DNA of 64,000 nucleotides from the NCBI GenBank assembly GCA_026545225.1, contig CM048848.1, forward strand, positions 15,303,353-15,367,352, given 5' to 3'. Source of the DNA: Cornus controversa (taxonomy: Eukaryota; Streptophyta; Magnoliopsida; Cornales; Cornaceae). This document shows positions 48,358 to 60,443 of the stretch, in pieces. The notes under the pieces were generated by a model, which was not told where the DNA came from, made no database searches, and saw only the letters and a list, made by a program, of their open reading frames with translations. The translations under genes and the position numbers were made by a program. Numbering within the stretch: the first letter of the stretch is position 1; each line of letters starts with the position of its first letter.

Positions 48358-51300
48358 TTAAGTCGGATAGACGGGATCCGTCAAGTCAACGGACTCTACG
48401 TCTCTTTTTGGCACACATCCTTCCACACAATGCTTCAATCTTTGGCCATTAACTTTCATCAAACCAATTCCAAACAATTGCTTATCCAGGAATGAGTCTC
48501 GAATAGGTAATGCATCGATCACCGGCTCAAACTCGATTCGAGATAAATGATTCGCAATCACATTCTTCGTCCCCTTTTTGTCTTTTATCTCCAAATTAAA
48601 TTCTTGCAGCAATAAAATCCACCGAATAAGACGTGGTTTGGTTTCTTTCTTTGCCAATAAGTGTCTCAATGCTGCATGATCAGAGTAGACAACCACCTTG
48701 GACCCCAATAAATAAGAACGAAACTTGTCCAAGGCAAATACTACAGCCAGAAGCTCTTTCTCTGTGGTTGTATAATTGAGTTGGGCATCAGAGAGAGTCT
48801 TACTAGCGTAGTAGATGGCATATGGCCGTTTCTCTACTCTTTGTCCCAACACGACTCCCACTGCATAATCAGAGGCATCACACATAATTTCAAAAGGTAG
48901 AGCCCATTTTAGCGATTGCATAATTGGTGCAGAGGATAACAGAGACCGAAGCTTTTCAAAAGCTTTCACACAATCTTCATCAAAGATAAAGGGAACATCT
49001 TTAGATAACAATTGGCACAATGGTCGAGCAACTTTACTGAAATCCTTGATAAATCTTCTATAGAACCCAGCATGGCCTAAGAAAGATCGAACTTGCCTTA
49101 CCGAAGTTGGATGAGGCAGCGTTGCAATTAAGTCTATCTTCGCTTTATCAACTTCAATACCTCTCTCTGAAATAATATGGCCCAATACAATACCCTCTTT
49201 TACCATGAAATGGCTCTTCTCCTAACTAAGTACCAAATTTCGCTCTCGGCACCTTTGAAGTACAAGTGATAAATTGCTCAAACAGTGTTCAAAGGACGAT
49301 CCAAAAATAGAGAAGTCATCCATGAACACCTCCAAGAATTTTTCCACCATGTCAGAAAAGATGGCCATCATACACCTCTGGAATGTAGCTGGAGCATTAC
49401 ATAATCCAAAAGGCATACGACGATAAGCAAAAGTACCAAAGGGACAAGTGAAAGTGGTCTTCTCTTGATCTTCTGGATCCATAGCCACTTGGTTATAACC
49501 AGAGTAGCCATCCAGAAAGCAATAATAGCTCTGACCAACTAACCTTTCAAGTATTTGATCAATGAATGGAAGAGGGAAGTGATCCTTCCTTGTCATAGAG
49601 TTGAGCTTTCTGTAATCAATGCAAACACGCCAACCTGTGGCAGTACATTGTGGAACAAGCTCTCCCATAGAGTTAGGGACAATGGTAAGGCCAGACTTCT
49701 TAGGAACCACTTGTGTCGGACTCACCCATGTGCTGTCAGAAATTGGATAAATGATGCATGCATCAAGTAATTTGACAACCTCTTTCTTTACCACCTCCTT
49801 CGTGTTAGGGTTCAGTCGCCTCTGTGCCTCTCTAGTTGGCTTACATCCTTCTTCCAAATGGATTTTGTGCATGCAAACTGAGGGATCAATGCCCTTAAAA
49901 TCAGCAACACTCCATCCAATTGCTTCATGATGTTGAGATAAAACCTCTACTAAACTTTTCTCTTGAATTTCTGTCAGATCAGAGGCAATTATAACAGGAA
50001 GAGTTTTCTGTGCCCCCAAGAATACATACTTTAATTAATCAGGCAAAGGCTTCAATTCTAATTCTGGAGGGGACTCCAATGAAGGCACTAGGAGAGTGCT
50101 AGAGAGAGAAGGTAGTGGCTCAATTGGAATTCTCCATGGTGGAGTATTCTGAATAGCATCCACTTCCAGCATAGCATGCACTTCTTCACACAACCCTTCA
50201 TCATTAATGTTCTCAAAGTCATAAAGCGACTTACATACCTCCAGGGAGTTTCGAGATATAGAGGATGAAACAAATTCCTCTACACATTCATCAATATTAT
50301 CCATGCAGAACACATCACTCTGATCTGGAGGGTGTTGGATAGCATTGAACACATTAAGCTTGACATTTATGTTGCCAAATGAAATATCCATGATCCCTGA
50401 CCTACAGTTTATGCAAGCATCAGCAGTAGCTAAGAAAGGTCGACCAAGGATCACTGGAATGTGCCTCTTCGGATTGTGAACCGGCTCAGTGTCAAGTACA
50501 ATGAAATCAACAGGAAAGTAGAACTTGTCCACTTTAATGAGCACATCTTCTATGATTCCTCGGGGCTGCTTTGTTGATCTGTCTGTAAATTGCAATACCA
50601 CCGAGGTAGGCTTCAATTCTCCCAAGCCCAACTGTAAGTAAACTGAATTGGGTAGCAAATTCACACTTGCATCCAAATCAAGAAGAGCTTTATCAACATG
50701 ATGCTCCCCAATGATACATGAGATAGTTGGAGCACCAGGATCTTTGTACTTGGGAGGAGTACACTGCTGAATTATTGAACTTACTTGTTGTGGCAGCATC
50801 ACTTTCTTTGGCACATGGTTTTTAGAACGCCTTTTCTGAGTGCACAAGTCCTTCAAAAATTTTGCATAAGGAGGAATTTGCTTGATGGCATCAAGGAGTG
50901 GCAAATTAATCTTCACTTGTCGAAACACCTCCATCATGTCATGCAACTTGTCCCCTTGCTTCCCCAATTTAGATGCTTCTAGGAAACGTTGTGGGAAAGG
51001 AGCCTTGGGCTCATAAGGAATTTCAGCACTTGGACTTGTGATCACTTTTTCTTCTTCTTTCTTCTCACCCACCTTATTGTCAATTATTTTCCCACTCCTC
51101 AAAGTGGTAATGGCTTGAACTTGCTCATGGTGTGGGTTGCTTGTGGAAGCTTGCATCCCCCTTGGATTAGCAATTGGTTGACTAGGGAGCTTCCCTTCTT
51201 CTCTTCTGCATAATGAAGTAGCAAGCTGTCCAAACTAAGATTCCAGTTTGGCAATGGATTGAAAATGCGAGTGCACTAGCTGAACTGTAGATTGTACTGT

Positions 51301-52623
51301 TGCTGCAGTAGCTTGCACTGTCTCTATAAGAGAATCAAGCTTGTCAAATTTAGACAAGGTAAGCGTCAGCTTGTCTTCAATAGCAGAAATTCTTTGGGCC
51401 ATAGGACTTTGTGTTTGATATTGCTGTTGAGGCACAAAAGTCCTAGGTTGATATGATGGCTGCATTGCTGCCCCTTGATTACTGTAAGAAAAAGCAGGAT
51501 GATTCCTCCATGTGAGATTGTAAGTATTACCTCGTGGAAGATTCATTGGTCCAGTGAAAGTAGCTTGAACTTGCTCATGTTGAGTATCAAAAAATTGCCC
51601 CATTGAAGGACAATTGCTCACATTATGCATAGGACTAGAGCAAAACTCACAAGGGCCTAACAATGTAGAATTTGAAGCAGAAGGAGTTTGATTGGCAGCC
51701 ATAATTGCTGCTACCTTCTGTGCAATTAAATCAATGTCAGTTGGCATAACTTTTGAAGCACCAACCTCATAAATTCCATCAGTCTTCCTTATAGTGGCAT
51801 GTTTGTTAGAACGAGTAGAGGACACATGTTGTAGAGAGTTGTCACTAAGATTTTCAAATAAGGTCCATGCCTCTTTTTCACTCTTCAACATAAAAGTACC
51901 TCCACACGACGCATCAACCATCTGTCTGTTGGCTTCTATGAGCCCTTCATGAAAACTCTGCACTAGTTGCCACTTAGGAATTTGATGATGGAGACACTTC
52001 CTAAGAAGGTCCTTGAATCTTTCCCATGTCTCATAAAATTGTTCCCCCTCATGTTGGGAGAAACCAGTGATAGCACGTCTGAACTGATTGGTCTTCCCTA
52101 TCGAAAAATACTTCTTGAAAAACTCATGTTGTATCTGAGTTCAAGTTGTGATAGAACCAGCCAGTAGAGAGCTAAACCAATACTTTGCTTTGTCATTCAG
52201 AGAGAAGGGAAAAAGTCTCATTCTGAAAGCATCTTCAGAGAAGTTGTGAATTTTTGTAGTTGAGCACACTTCAATGAAGTCATCCAGATGCTTATAAGGG
52301 TCTTCTTGAGTCAGCCCAAAATAGGATGGCAGCATCTGAATAATGCTGGACTTGATCTCATAATTCTGTGCTGTGACATTGGGCAGTTGAAAACCTGCTG
52401 GCGAGGTATATGTCTCAGGAACATAGTAATCCCTAAGCAATCTAGCTCTTTATCCATCAGCATTAGGAATAAGGTTGTTATTCCTCTCTTCTGCCATGTC
52501 TTCAATTGTTTCTTCCTCTTGCACAATGGTATCAACAGGGATGTTCCTCTGTTGTCTCAGAGTACGTTCAGGCTCAGGATCAAGAGGTATCAAAGGATCA
52601 GCTACAGAACGACGACCTTGCAT
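48358..52623 (-). pseudogene. Athila-like gag-protease-RT-RNase H, one frame with five stops
   Basis: A single frame from MQGRRSVADPL (52623) to [10 protein letters not shown] (48361) without any frameshift. Gag has a CCHC knuckle (CEFCSSPMHNVSNC, about 51625-51665) and a C-terminal coiled-coil-like part. Protease lies at 50035-51156, with its active-site region reading DLDAS where the sister copy has DLGAS. RT is at 49222-50019 with an MDD in EVFMDDFSIFG, and RNase H at 48358-49206. In-frame stops are at 52450-52452, 52141-52143, 51235-51237, 50035-50037 and 49222-49224. The frame ends naturally after RNase H at the same point as in the plus-strand copy, so integrase is not simply cut off. 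Confidence 0.93.
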
Positions 52624-52745
52624 ATATTTACCAAAAGCACCTGAAAAGAAAACAAAAAAAAAATTAAAAAAAAAATATAAAAATTTCCTAAACTAAAAAT
52701 CCAATTAAAACTAATTCTGTAAAATCCAATCAATCAAATAGATAA

Positions 52746-52765
52746 TCCCCGGCAACGGCGCCAAA
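52746..52765 (-). other. primer binding site of the Athila-like element
   Basis: On the minus strand this reads TTGGCGCCGTTGCCGGGGAT, four bases after the 5' LTR. This is the plant gypsy primer site usually assigned to Asp tRNA and typical of Athila-type elements. Confidence 0.88.
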
Positions 52766-52768
52766 AAT

Positions 52769-54277
52769 TGATTCGTGTGTGAGTGTGACTCAAAAAGTAT
52801 ACCAATTAAAAATTTCCACACTTCGCAATAGAACGAATTCCTTGCAGAATAGGGCTATCGAAAGGGGTATCGTACCTCAGGGATTATGGTCTGATGAGTT
52901 GGAATACGGAATTAATTCTAATTAAATTTATAAGAAAAGAATTCTGATTTTTAAACTAATTAAAAAGATAAAATAAAATAAATCAAAGTAAACAAGATAG
53001 TGAAGATAATAAGAGAGAAACTTAGGGTGTTTAACTTCACCACTAACTCCACAATCAATGGTCAATTGAATCAACTATAGGGAATTACATCATGCATAAG
53101 TGGTGTCGGTGGCTACAAGCTCACCTTCATCCGTCAAGAAGATAACATATGATTAAGGCTAAGTCATGGACTATCTTCGATTGGCATGGGTCATCTGCCT
53201 AACTACTCTAATCTAGGGTGCAGTATGGTTCATCTTCTCTAGGCATAATCCATCAAAGCTCATAATAATATATTCAGTGATTGCCATTGTGTAATAATCT
53301 CTCTCATGATCCCAGAAAACAAGAGAGATTGAGTTCAATAACAACAAATAAATATCTAAGACAAGATAAGAAATCATTGAGATTGAATTTACAAGACTTT
53401 TATTGCTCAATTCTATAATAAGAATCCTCACAATTACACAATCTATGCATGTATATAAAGGTCCCCAATAATTAAAACAATCAAACCATTGATGCTTTGT
53501 TAGGGCTACATCAAAACCCTAGTGGATGAACTAGCCGCTCATGGTAGAAGAAGAAGCTTCAACTGTTGAAGAAGAAGACATCATCTTTCTGAATTACGCG
53601 TATGACTTCGTTCTCCAATGGCTCTGCAAATATGTTTCTGTTCTCTTTTCAGCCCTCTCAGACTCTCCAAGCTCTCTCTCTAATCTCCTCTCTCCTCAGC
53701 CTCTTATTCTTCACTTTATTCCCCAAGAGAATACACCAAAGTCCTAATCCAATTAGGAATAAATTAGGGTTTCCCGCAGCACTAATCAGGTGGGTATTTC
53801 CTGCTGACTTTGGCCCAACTTTTGACCCACTAGAAGTCCGATTTACGGAATTTTTGTGAAAGACAAAAGTGTGCAGAATCAAATTTCGTTCAACCCCACT
53901 CAAAAATAATGTTGATTTGAGGCTCAAAAATAAGAATTCTGGTCTATTTTCCAAAACGGGATTAAGACTGTATTATGCACAGATTTGGGCTTCAGGCCCG
54001 AAACCTTCTTAAGCAACTGTAATTCTCTTGGACCTCTTTCTTGGGCTGATTTGAGTTGAAATAAATGGTTGAGTGAATCTCCTTGATGTAGGCTTCATCT
54101 CACCATCTTGGATGTCTTCTTTAAAAGCCCAAAAGCTTGGTTTTAACTGAAATAATCATTAAGGCCCTGAAAATACAGAAAACACTACAACAAAGTAAAA
54201 TCACAAAATAATCTATCACTAAGAGAATAAAATACATAAGTTAAGAGGCTAGAATGCGTAACATTCAACGCCTATCA
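52769..54277 (-). repeat. 5' LTR of the Athila-like element
   Basis: A full-length LTR of 1,509 bases, TGATAGGCG to ACGAATCA on the minus strand. A TATA-like TTATATACATGC lies at about 53450-53458. It is close in sequence to the solo LTR at 46476-47992. Confidence 0.94.
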
Positions 54278-54704
54278 ATGCACAATCTCAAAGCACCATC
54301 TTTCTTCTTTGCAAACAACACTGGTGCTCCCCAAGGTGATGCACTTGGTCTAATAAAGCCTTTAGTATTCAAATCATCTAATTTATGCTTTAATTCCACT
54401 AACTCCATCGATGCCATCCGATATGGTGCCATAGAGATAGGCATCGTACCGGGTGTAAGATCAATGCCAAACTCTATCTCTATATTTGAAGGCAAATCTG
54501 TCAAATCCTCCGAAAATACATCTACAAACTCATATACCACCGTCAGATACATCTCCCTTGGCCAATAAACTAACTAAGATAAAACTGTGTTACTCTCGAC
54601 TGCTAATGCCATAACATGAAAAACTATAGGAGTCACTCTGATCTCCCACAAAATAAAAGCAATCGCCTGTGGGCGTGCAAATCGTCACTCTCCCTCTAAA
54701 ATAG
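54278..54704 (-). pseudogene. older chromovirus: end of protease and start of RT
   Basis: On the minus strand, first the end of the protease region (GRVTICTPTGD near 54680), then the linker and RT start ([12 protein letters not shown] to [12 protein letters not shown], 54265-54552). At 54278 the frame is cut by the Athila-like LTR and resumes at 41994. At 54704 the protease is cut by an inversion breakpoint, and its missing part lies at 63141-63273 on the other strand. Confidence 0.9.
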
Positions 54705-54707
54705 ACT

Positions 54708-55309
54708 TCTAAGTCTTCAAGTTTGTCAAATGTTTCAAATTCTTCAAAATTTGAAGTTGAAAAAGTTAAAAGTTTTGAATATGATTTAGATAATGATGTA
54801 GCACTCCTTGCTAGAAAATTTAGGAAGATCCTTAAATATGAAAAAGATAGAAATCGAAGAAAATGAAATTCTTCTAAATTCCAGAATCAAAGCTCATCAT
54901 CCAAGGGTAAGGAAAAGAAAGAAAAAGAAAATGATTCTAAGGAGACTGAGGTCACTTGTTGGACATGTGGTGGTAAAGGTCATACATTGAATCAATGTCC
55001 AAGTCTTAAGAAAAATAACTTTAGTGCAAAGTAAAGTTTAAACACTAAAAAGAAAGCCATGAAAGCTATTATTTCTGAGTCTGAGTCTTCTAACTCTAAT
55101 AGTGATTCTTTTGTTAAAAATGATTCTCTTACTTTTGTTACTTTAGTGAATGATGATACTGTTGATAATCATTTTTCTGATGTAGGTGAAACAGAGAAGT
55201 TTACGACTCTAAGCCAAGTTGGGGCTGATGATTAAGAAGATGAAGAAAAAAAAGAACCAACCAAGGAAGAACTGTCCAAGGCTTTTGAGGAGTTGTTTAC
55301 AGAAACTAT
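54708..55309 (+). pseudogene. SIRE-like copia gag, middle part
   Basis: Continues the gag whose N-terminus is at 63277-63951 on the minus strand. It contains a Ser-rich stretch, the KFRKILKYEK segment, a CCHC knuckle (CWTCGGKGHTLNQC, 54957-54998) and an acidic tail. Stops occur, for example near 54867, 55032 and 55234. It is interrupted at 55309 by a solo LTR and continues at 58108. Confidence 0.82.
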
Positions 55310-56468
55310 TGATGGTCTGGGAATCCGACGTACAAGTTTGCCCAAGTTTTAATGTCAAAAGGATCCATAGGGGCATTTGTGCCATTTGTCTTTAAATATA
55401 TTTACTGGATTTGAATCCCACAATTTAACTTAATTAATTCTCTTGTGTTATTATTTTTTCTTCCATGTATTTGCATTTATTAAATACAGGGACAAAATGG
55501 AATTTTCTTTAAAAGGCAAATTGGTTTTTAAATTAGAAGAGCTGTTTGGGGAATTAACATACTAGGGTAAAGAAACCCTAGGATTATAAAAGGAAGAAAA
55601 AGAGGGCATTCTCTGTGTGCACAGATATTAGAGAAAATATTGTGAGTGTATGCGGCTGTGTGTAATCGTGAGAGAGAGATATATATAGAGTTCAGAGCAA
55701 TTACATTCATAGCAACCGATCAAACCATGGTGCCTCAACTACAAATATAGAAATTCAACTTGAATCTGTGTGTGCACTACAATGAGATATTGAGAGAGTA
55801 AAAATAAGGATGAAACATAGTGTCTCTCCATCTCATGTATGTGCCGATTTGACAGAAGACCTCTTCTTCTTCTCTGTGCACAAATGATCAATCTATTAGG
55901 GTATCTTATTCTCTATGAGTATTGTCTTTCATTTGATTTGGGTATAATATTTCTAAAATTCTCTTTCACACGTCACTGGCGCACATATTCTGTGTTTTCT
56001 TTTTCTTGAATTTTTGTATCATCTGAAACAAATGTTGTTTTTGCTTATCATCTAAAACTTGATTCTGTGTTTTATGTTCTCGAATTTGTGTATCATTTGA
56101 AACATAGTTATATGTTCTTCGCTCTTGAAGTTTTGTATCATCCGAATCATACTTCTTTGATAATGATTTCTGGGTTGTTGCTCGACAGTCTAGTGTGGAC
56201 AATTTCCTAGTTGTTGTTTGATATTTTGTGATTACTGATTTTCAGAATTATGATTCTATGTTGATGATTACTGAAGTTGCTTCTGAACCTACTGATTTCT
56301 ATACACTTCTGAAGGTGCTTCTATTTTTTTTTTTTTTCTATACATTACTGAAGTCATTTCCGAGCTTGCTGATTTATATTGGTGAAAGTCCTATTTATCT
56401 TATTTTTGAAAATCTATTTTGCTGAGGAAATATGTTATGAAAATTGCTGAAATAGTTGTTGTCCATTG

Positions 56469-56855
56469 TGCCAAAACATGCTGAATTGAAGTCTCAATGT
56501 TGCTGATTTTTTGGACCAATACTTGATGAATTAAACTCTCAATGTTGCTGATTTTTTGGACCAATACTTCCTAAATTAAACTCTCAATGTTGCTGATTTT
56601 TTGGACCAATACTTGTTGAATTAAACTATTGATGTTGCTGATTTTTTGGACCAATACTTGCTGAATTAAACTCTTGATGTTGCTGATTTTTTGGACCAAT
56701 ACTTGCTGAATTAAACTCTTGATGTTACTGATTTTTTGGACTAAAACATGTTGAATTAAATTCTTGATGTTGCTGATTTTTGGGAATTTATATCGCTGAA
56801 TTAGAATTGCATATTGCTGAATTGGAATTGCTTATTGCTGAATTGGAATTGCATT
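56469..56855. repeat. 45-base tandem repeat, about seven copies
   Basis: The unit TGCTGATTTTTTGGACCAAT plus 25 more bases repeats with a period of 45 from about 56469 to 56785. It is followed by three copies of a 20-base unit (TTGCTGAATTGGAATTGC) up to about 56855. Confidence 0.93.
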
Positions 56856-56858
56856 ATT

Positions 56859-57564
56859 GGTTGACATGGAATTGCTGATCTGTTGTTCTAGTATTGCTAT
56901 TTTTGATATTTAAGTAAAACCCCTGCTGTCTATCCTTTAAACTGCTTATGCTACTAACTTATACCCTAGTTGCAGTTGTGTTTAAATCATTTGAATAGGT
57001 TCAAAATTTAAGAATAACCAGAATAGTTGCTCATGGAGAATATCAAGTTAATGAAGGGTATTCAAGAAGCTGAAAGCAAGATTCATTGAAAGAGTGTCTT
57101 CGATAAGTCCGTTGTAGTTACACCTTCAAAGGTGTACTTACTGAAGACTATATTTTGAAGAGTTGAAGTGTCATGATCTGCCAAGAAGACAAGTGACCGT
57201 GTCATTGTCATGGTTGACATAGAATTGTTGATGTGTTGTTCTAGTATTGCTATTTTTGATATTTAAGTAGAACTCTTGTTGTTTATCCTTTAAACTGCTT
57301 ATGCTATAACTTCTACCCTAGTTGTAGTTGTGTTTAAATCATTAGTACAGGTTCAAAATTCAAGAATAACCAGAATAGTTGCTCATGGAGAATATCAAGC
57401 TAATGAAGGGTATTCAAGAAGCTAAAAGCAAGATTCATTGAAAGAGTGTCTTCTATAAGTCCGTTGCAGTTACACCTTCAAAGGTGTACTTACTGAAGAC
57501 TATTTTTTGAAGAGTTCAAGTGTCATGATCTGCCAAGAAGACAAGTGACCGTGTCATTGTCATG
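56859..57564. repeat. 353-base tandem duplication
   Basis: Copies 56859-57211 and 57212-57564, both starting GGTTGACAT and ending GTCATTGTCATG, differ at only a few positions. Confidence 0.92.
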
Positions 57565-58107
57565 CCGGACCTTGAAGACTAACTATCATAGTTTGAAAAT
57601 TTGAAGATCTGAAGATCAACCTTTGAAGACCATCATACAAAGCTTAAAGATCTTTGCCGTTGCTCAGGATATCGAACTGACTCCACTATCACTATGTATA
57701 GTCCAAGAATAGGGATACTCTAGACAGGGGGAGTATAAGTGATTGTGGTGAGATTGAGGTGAGATAGCTTGGGCTTTAGGAAGCCAAAATTGGCATTGAG
57801 AGTGGAAAAACTGTTGTGAGATTTGGTGAGAGTGGTTCAGGCCTAGGGAGGCTGTGAACTGGGTGGGTGCTGGAGCAAACTATGATGTGAGTTGGGTGAG
57901 GGAGAGAGTGATTGAGAGAATTACTGTACTACCCTTTCAGACATAGTGGAGCTCAGTTCGAAGAGATTTTTTTCCCACCTTGGGGTTTTCCTCTATAAAT
58001 CTATGTGTCCATAATTGTGTGATTGCATGTGCCAGCCAAACTTGCAAATATTAGGAAGAAAAATTGAAGAACCTATTCACCCCCTCCCCCTCTAGGTTCA
58101 TCAACTA

Positions 58108-58790
58108 TCAAGATCAAGAGAGCCTACAAAAAGAAAATCAAGAAGTTGGAGATGGTGGAAAGTGAAAAAGAATCTCTAATGGAAGAAATTGAGAAGATCT
58201 AGAAGAAAATTGAAGAAAGTAAAACAGAAATTTTGAATCTTCAAGGCAAAGTCAAGTTTCTTGAAAGCGAGGTAAGTCAATCTATCTCTGCCAAAGATGC
58301 TCCTGTTACTAGAATTAGTTTTCTAGAGCCTGAATTGAAAAAATCACAAGAGAAATTAATTGCTTTTACTTCTAGGCAGGTTAAGCTTGATAGCATGATT
58401 AATGTTGGTAAGCCTGTAGGAGATGAGACTGGATTAGTTTTTGATGGGTCATAATCTAAGGGAAAAACTATTTTTGTTAAATCTAAGAACTTAAATGTGT
58501 CTAAACCCAGACCTAAGCCACTAGTCTTTACATGCTAAAGTTGTGTCCAATGTGCTTTATTGTACTTTTTATGGTAAGAATGGATATAGTCAACACTATT
58601 GTTATAAGAAGAGAAGACATTCTAATTTTGAGTTTCATGTGAATAATTCTTTTGCTAAGAATAGGGTTCATGCTAAAAAGTCACATTATTGGAATAAACT
58701 CAAAAATTCTCAAGCTAAAAGGAATTCAAATAAGAAAAAAGGATGTTTTTGTTTCTCCATAATACTCTCCTAATAAATTGCATGTTAAAA
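58108..58790 (+). pseudogene. SIRE-like copia gag, C-terminal part
   Basis: Resumes after the solo LTR with a Lys/Glu-rich coiled-coil-like stretch (RAYKKKIKKLEMVESEKESL), then the ISFLEPELKKSQEKL and VGKPVGDETGL segments typical of SIRE-type gag. A degenerate knuckle follows (CTFYGKNGYSQHYCY, about 58560-58600), with Phe-Tyr between its first Cys positions. Stops lie at 58199 and 58452. No protease, integrase, RT or RNase H follows. Confidence 0.8.
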
Positions 58791-59993
58791 TAATTTGGAT
58801 GAAAAAGGAAGATTTGGAGAAATTTGTGCCTGTTGATACTATGAGATTTATTCCTAATAGGTCTTTGGGTTCAAAACTTCCTAACTAGGTCATTAGGATT
58901 TTTTTATGGTCATGGACTGAGCTTATGTTCATTAACTGTTTTCCATTTGACCATATCTTTTAGTATAGGTTAGGTTTTGTTTATTTTTAATAATAATCAT
59001 ATGAGATTATGAGAACCATGTTTTTCAAAGTAATAATGTAAATTCTTTGTATTTATTTTTAATTTCACTTTGATTTGTGAAAGCATAATTAAGACATTTA
59101 GTTTGTTAATAGATGAAGTACTTGATTTTATGATCTAAGCATTGATGACTAATATGTTGTATTTATTTCTTTTAAGTGGTGAATCTTTTGAATCCATATA
59201 ATTTGTGCACTAGTCCAACTTTGAGAGAATTGATTGAAAACTAGTGTGAAGTTGACTAGAGTATATTGTATGAGTAGCATTAAAGGCTTAAATGATCAAT
59301 AAAAAATGATGAAAAGAAAAGATTCTATTTTTATTCAGCATGGAAAGACAAAGAAAAATAAAAATTGCTAAAAATCTAAGACAAAAAGGAAAAGGCTACC
59401 TTCAAAATTTATTCAAAGCTACCAGTACGACATAAATCTATAATGAGATATCTTTAAAAAGAAGTTGTTTTGAGGAAATAGCTGGCTGCCTGTAAGCGTG
59501 AAAGCCACCGTCTTAGAAATAAAAAAAAACGATGAATAAGTTGATCATGTGTAGTTTTATTTCCTTATCATCCAATATGTTTTAGAAGATGAATCAAAGG
59601 AATTTGATTAATTTATGATGATGTTGGAATGCGCACACACATGGATTTATTAGATGAATTTCTAAACTTTTATAAATATTGGTGTATTGGAAGTTATGTT
59701 ATGATCATGAATTTGAGGATGAATTTTATGGACAATTTATTGGTTTTAAAATTATGCATTTATAAATGTTTTGAAATTTTATAGAAATTTAAGGACTCAT
59801 ATTATTCTATGAAAAGAATGTTTTAATTATTCTCATGAGATTATTGTTGTCTTGAAAAATTCAAAAATATTTTTTTTCTATGTTTTGATGTATTTAATTT
59901 TAACACTTTATATGCTTAATTGTCAAATCAAGTTCAGATGAGTGTGTTTGGTGAATTAGAGGTCCAAAGTGTAAATTCTGAATATTTCACAAA
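58791..59993 (+). other. non-coding stretch where pol would be expected
   Basis: AT-rich with no recognisable domain. In an autonomous copia element protease, integrase, RT and RNase H should stand here. The element thus resembles the gag-only, pol-less plant elements. Confidence 0.65.
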
Positions 59994-60095
59994 GTGGGAC
60001 CGACCCCCAAAATTTAGCACCGGTCACACTTCTGTAGGTTCTGAGAAACTGAAATAAGTCAGACCAGTCCCCAAATATGAGGACCGGTCGCACTT
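59994..60095. promoter_or_regulatory. palindrome cassette (ACCGGT type) upstream of the 3' ORF
   Basis: Two pairs of GGACCGGTC-like palindromes (GGGACCGACCCCC with GCACCGGTCACAC, and AGACCAGTCCCC with GGACCGGTCGCAC) flank a linker with TCTGTAGGTTCTG at about 60030. The layout repeats inside the LTR at 62264-62352. Confidence 0.6.
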
Positions 60096-60443
60096 AGCAT
60101 ATCCCAGAAAAAGGCAAATTCGCAAGTACGCTTTGGTGTTTAAGCTCTCCCCTCATACATGTGCGCATACACTCACATATCACTCAACTCTCAAGTCTTT
60201 CAAGCACTAAAACACTTAAACTTTCACCCATTATTATTATTCTATATTTCTTTTGATTACTTGTGATTTGGAGATTGGGATTTGATATTTGGAGGATTGA
60301 TTTGATTGTTGTTGGCTTTGTGGTGATTTGATCAAATCTAGTTCATTTAGACTTGAGGATTATAACATTGCACACTAGGTGTTCGATAAAATTCCCAAAT
60401 GGAGATTTTAACCTTATTTTTGATCCCATTCTTTGTGGTTCTC

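Larger units (their letters stand above)
41995..54277 (-). mobile_element. Athila-like gypsy retrotransposon lacking integrase
   Basis: Minus strand, 12.3 kb including a 1.5 kb solo LTR. The 5' LTR is 52769-54277, followed by a Asp-tRNA-type primer site, gag-pol (48358-52623), a regulatory-looking spacer, an accessory ORF (44723-45946) and a shortened 3' LTR (41995-43056). The target duplication is ATGCA (54278-54282) and ATGGA (41990-41994), one mismatch. Pol ends after RNase H; no integrase is found anywhere between the LTRs. It inserted into the RT of an older chromovirus. Confidence 0.93.
55310..58102 (+). mobile_element. 2.8 kb solo LTR-like insertion
   Basis: Bounded by TGATG...CATCA and a perfect ACTAT duplication (55305-55309 and 58103-58107). 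It contains no coding sequence and no internal second LTR. The right end carries the CTATAAAT and TTCACCCCC...CTCTAGGTTCA features common at the end of SIRE-type LTRs. It holds two repeat regions (56469-56785 and 56859-57564). Its large size leaves open that it is a non-autonomous element rather than a true solo LTR. Confidence 0.8.

Noticed and set aside
42769..53859. Repeated open frames such as those starting MVEEEASTVEEEDI at 42769 and 53541
   Set aside because: They lie in LTR sequence on the strand opposite to the element and are shared only because the LTRs are copies.
46476..54277. LTR at 46476-47992 taken as the 3' LTR of the gag-pol region
   Set aside because: It has its own perfect GGCGA duplication and no purine tract next to it, while the LTR at 41995-43056 has the purine tract and matches the outer target duplication.
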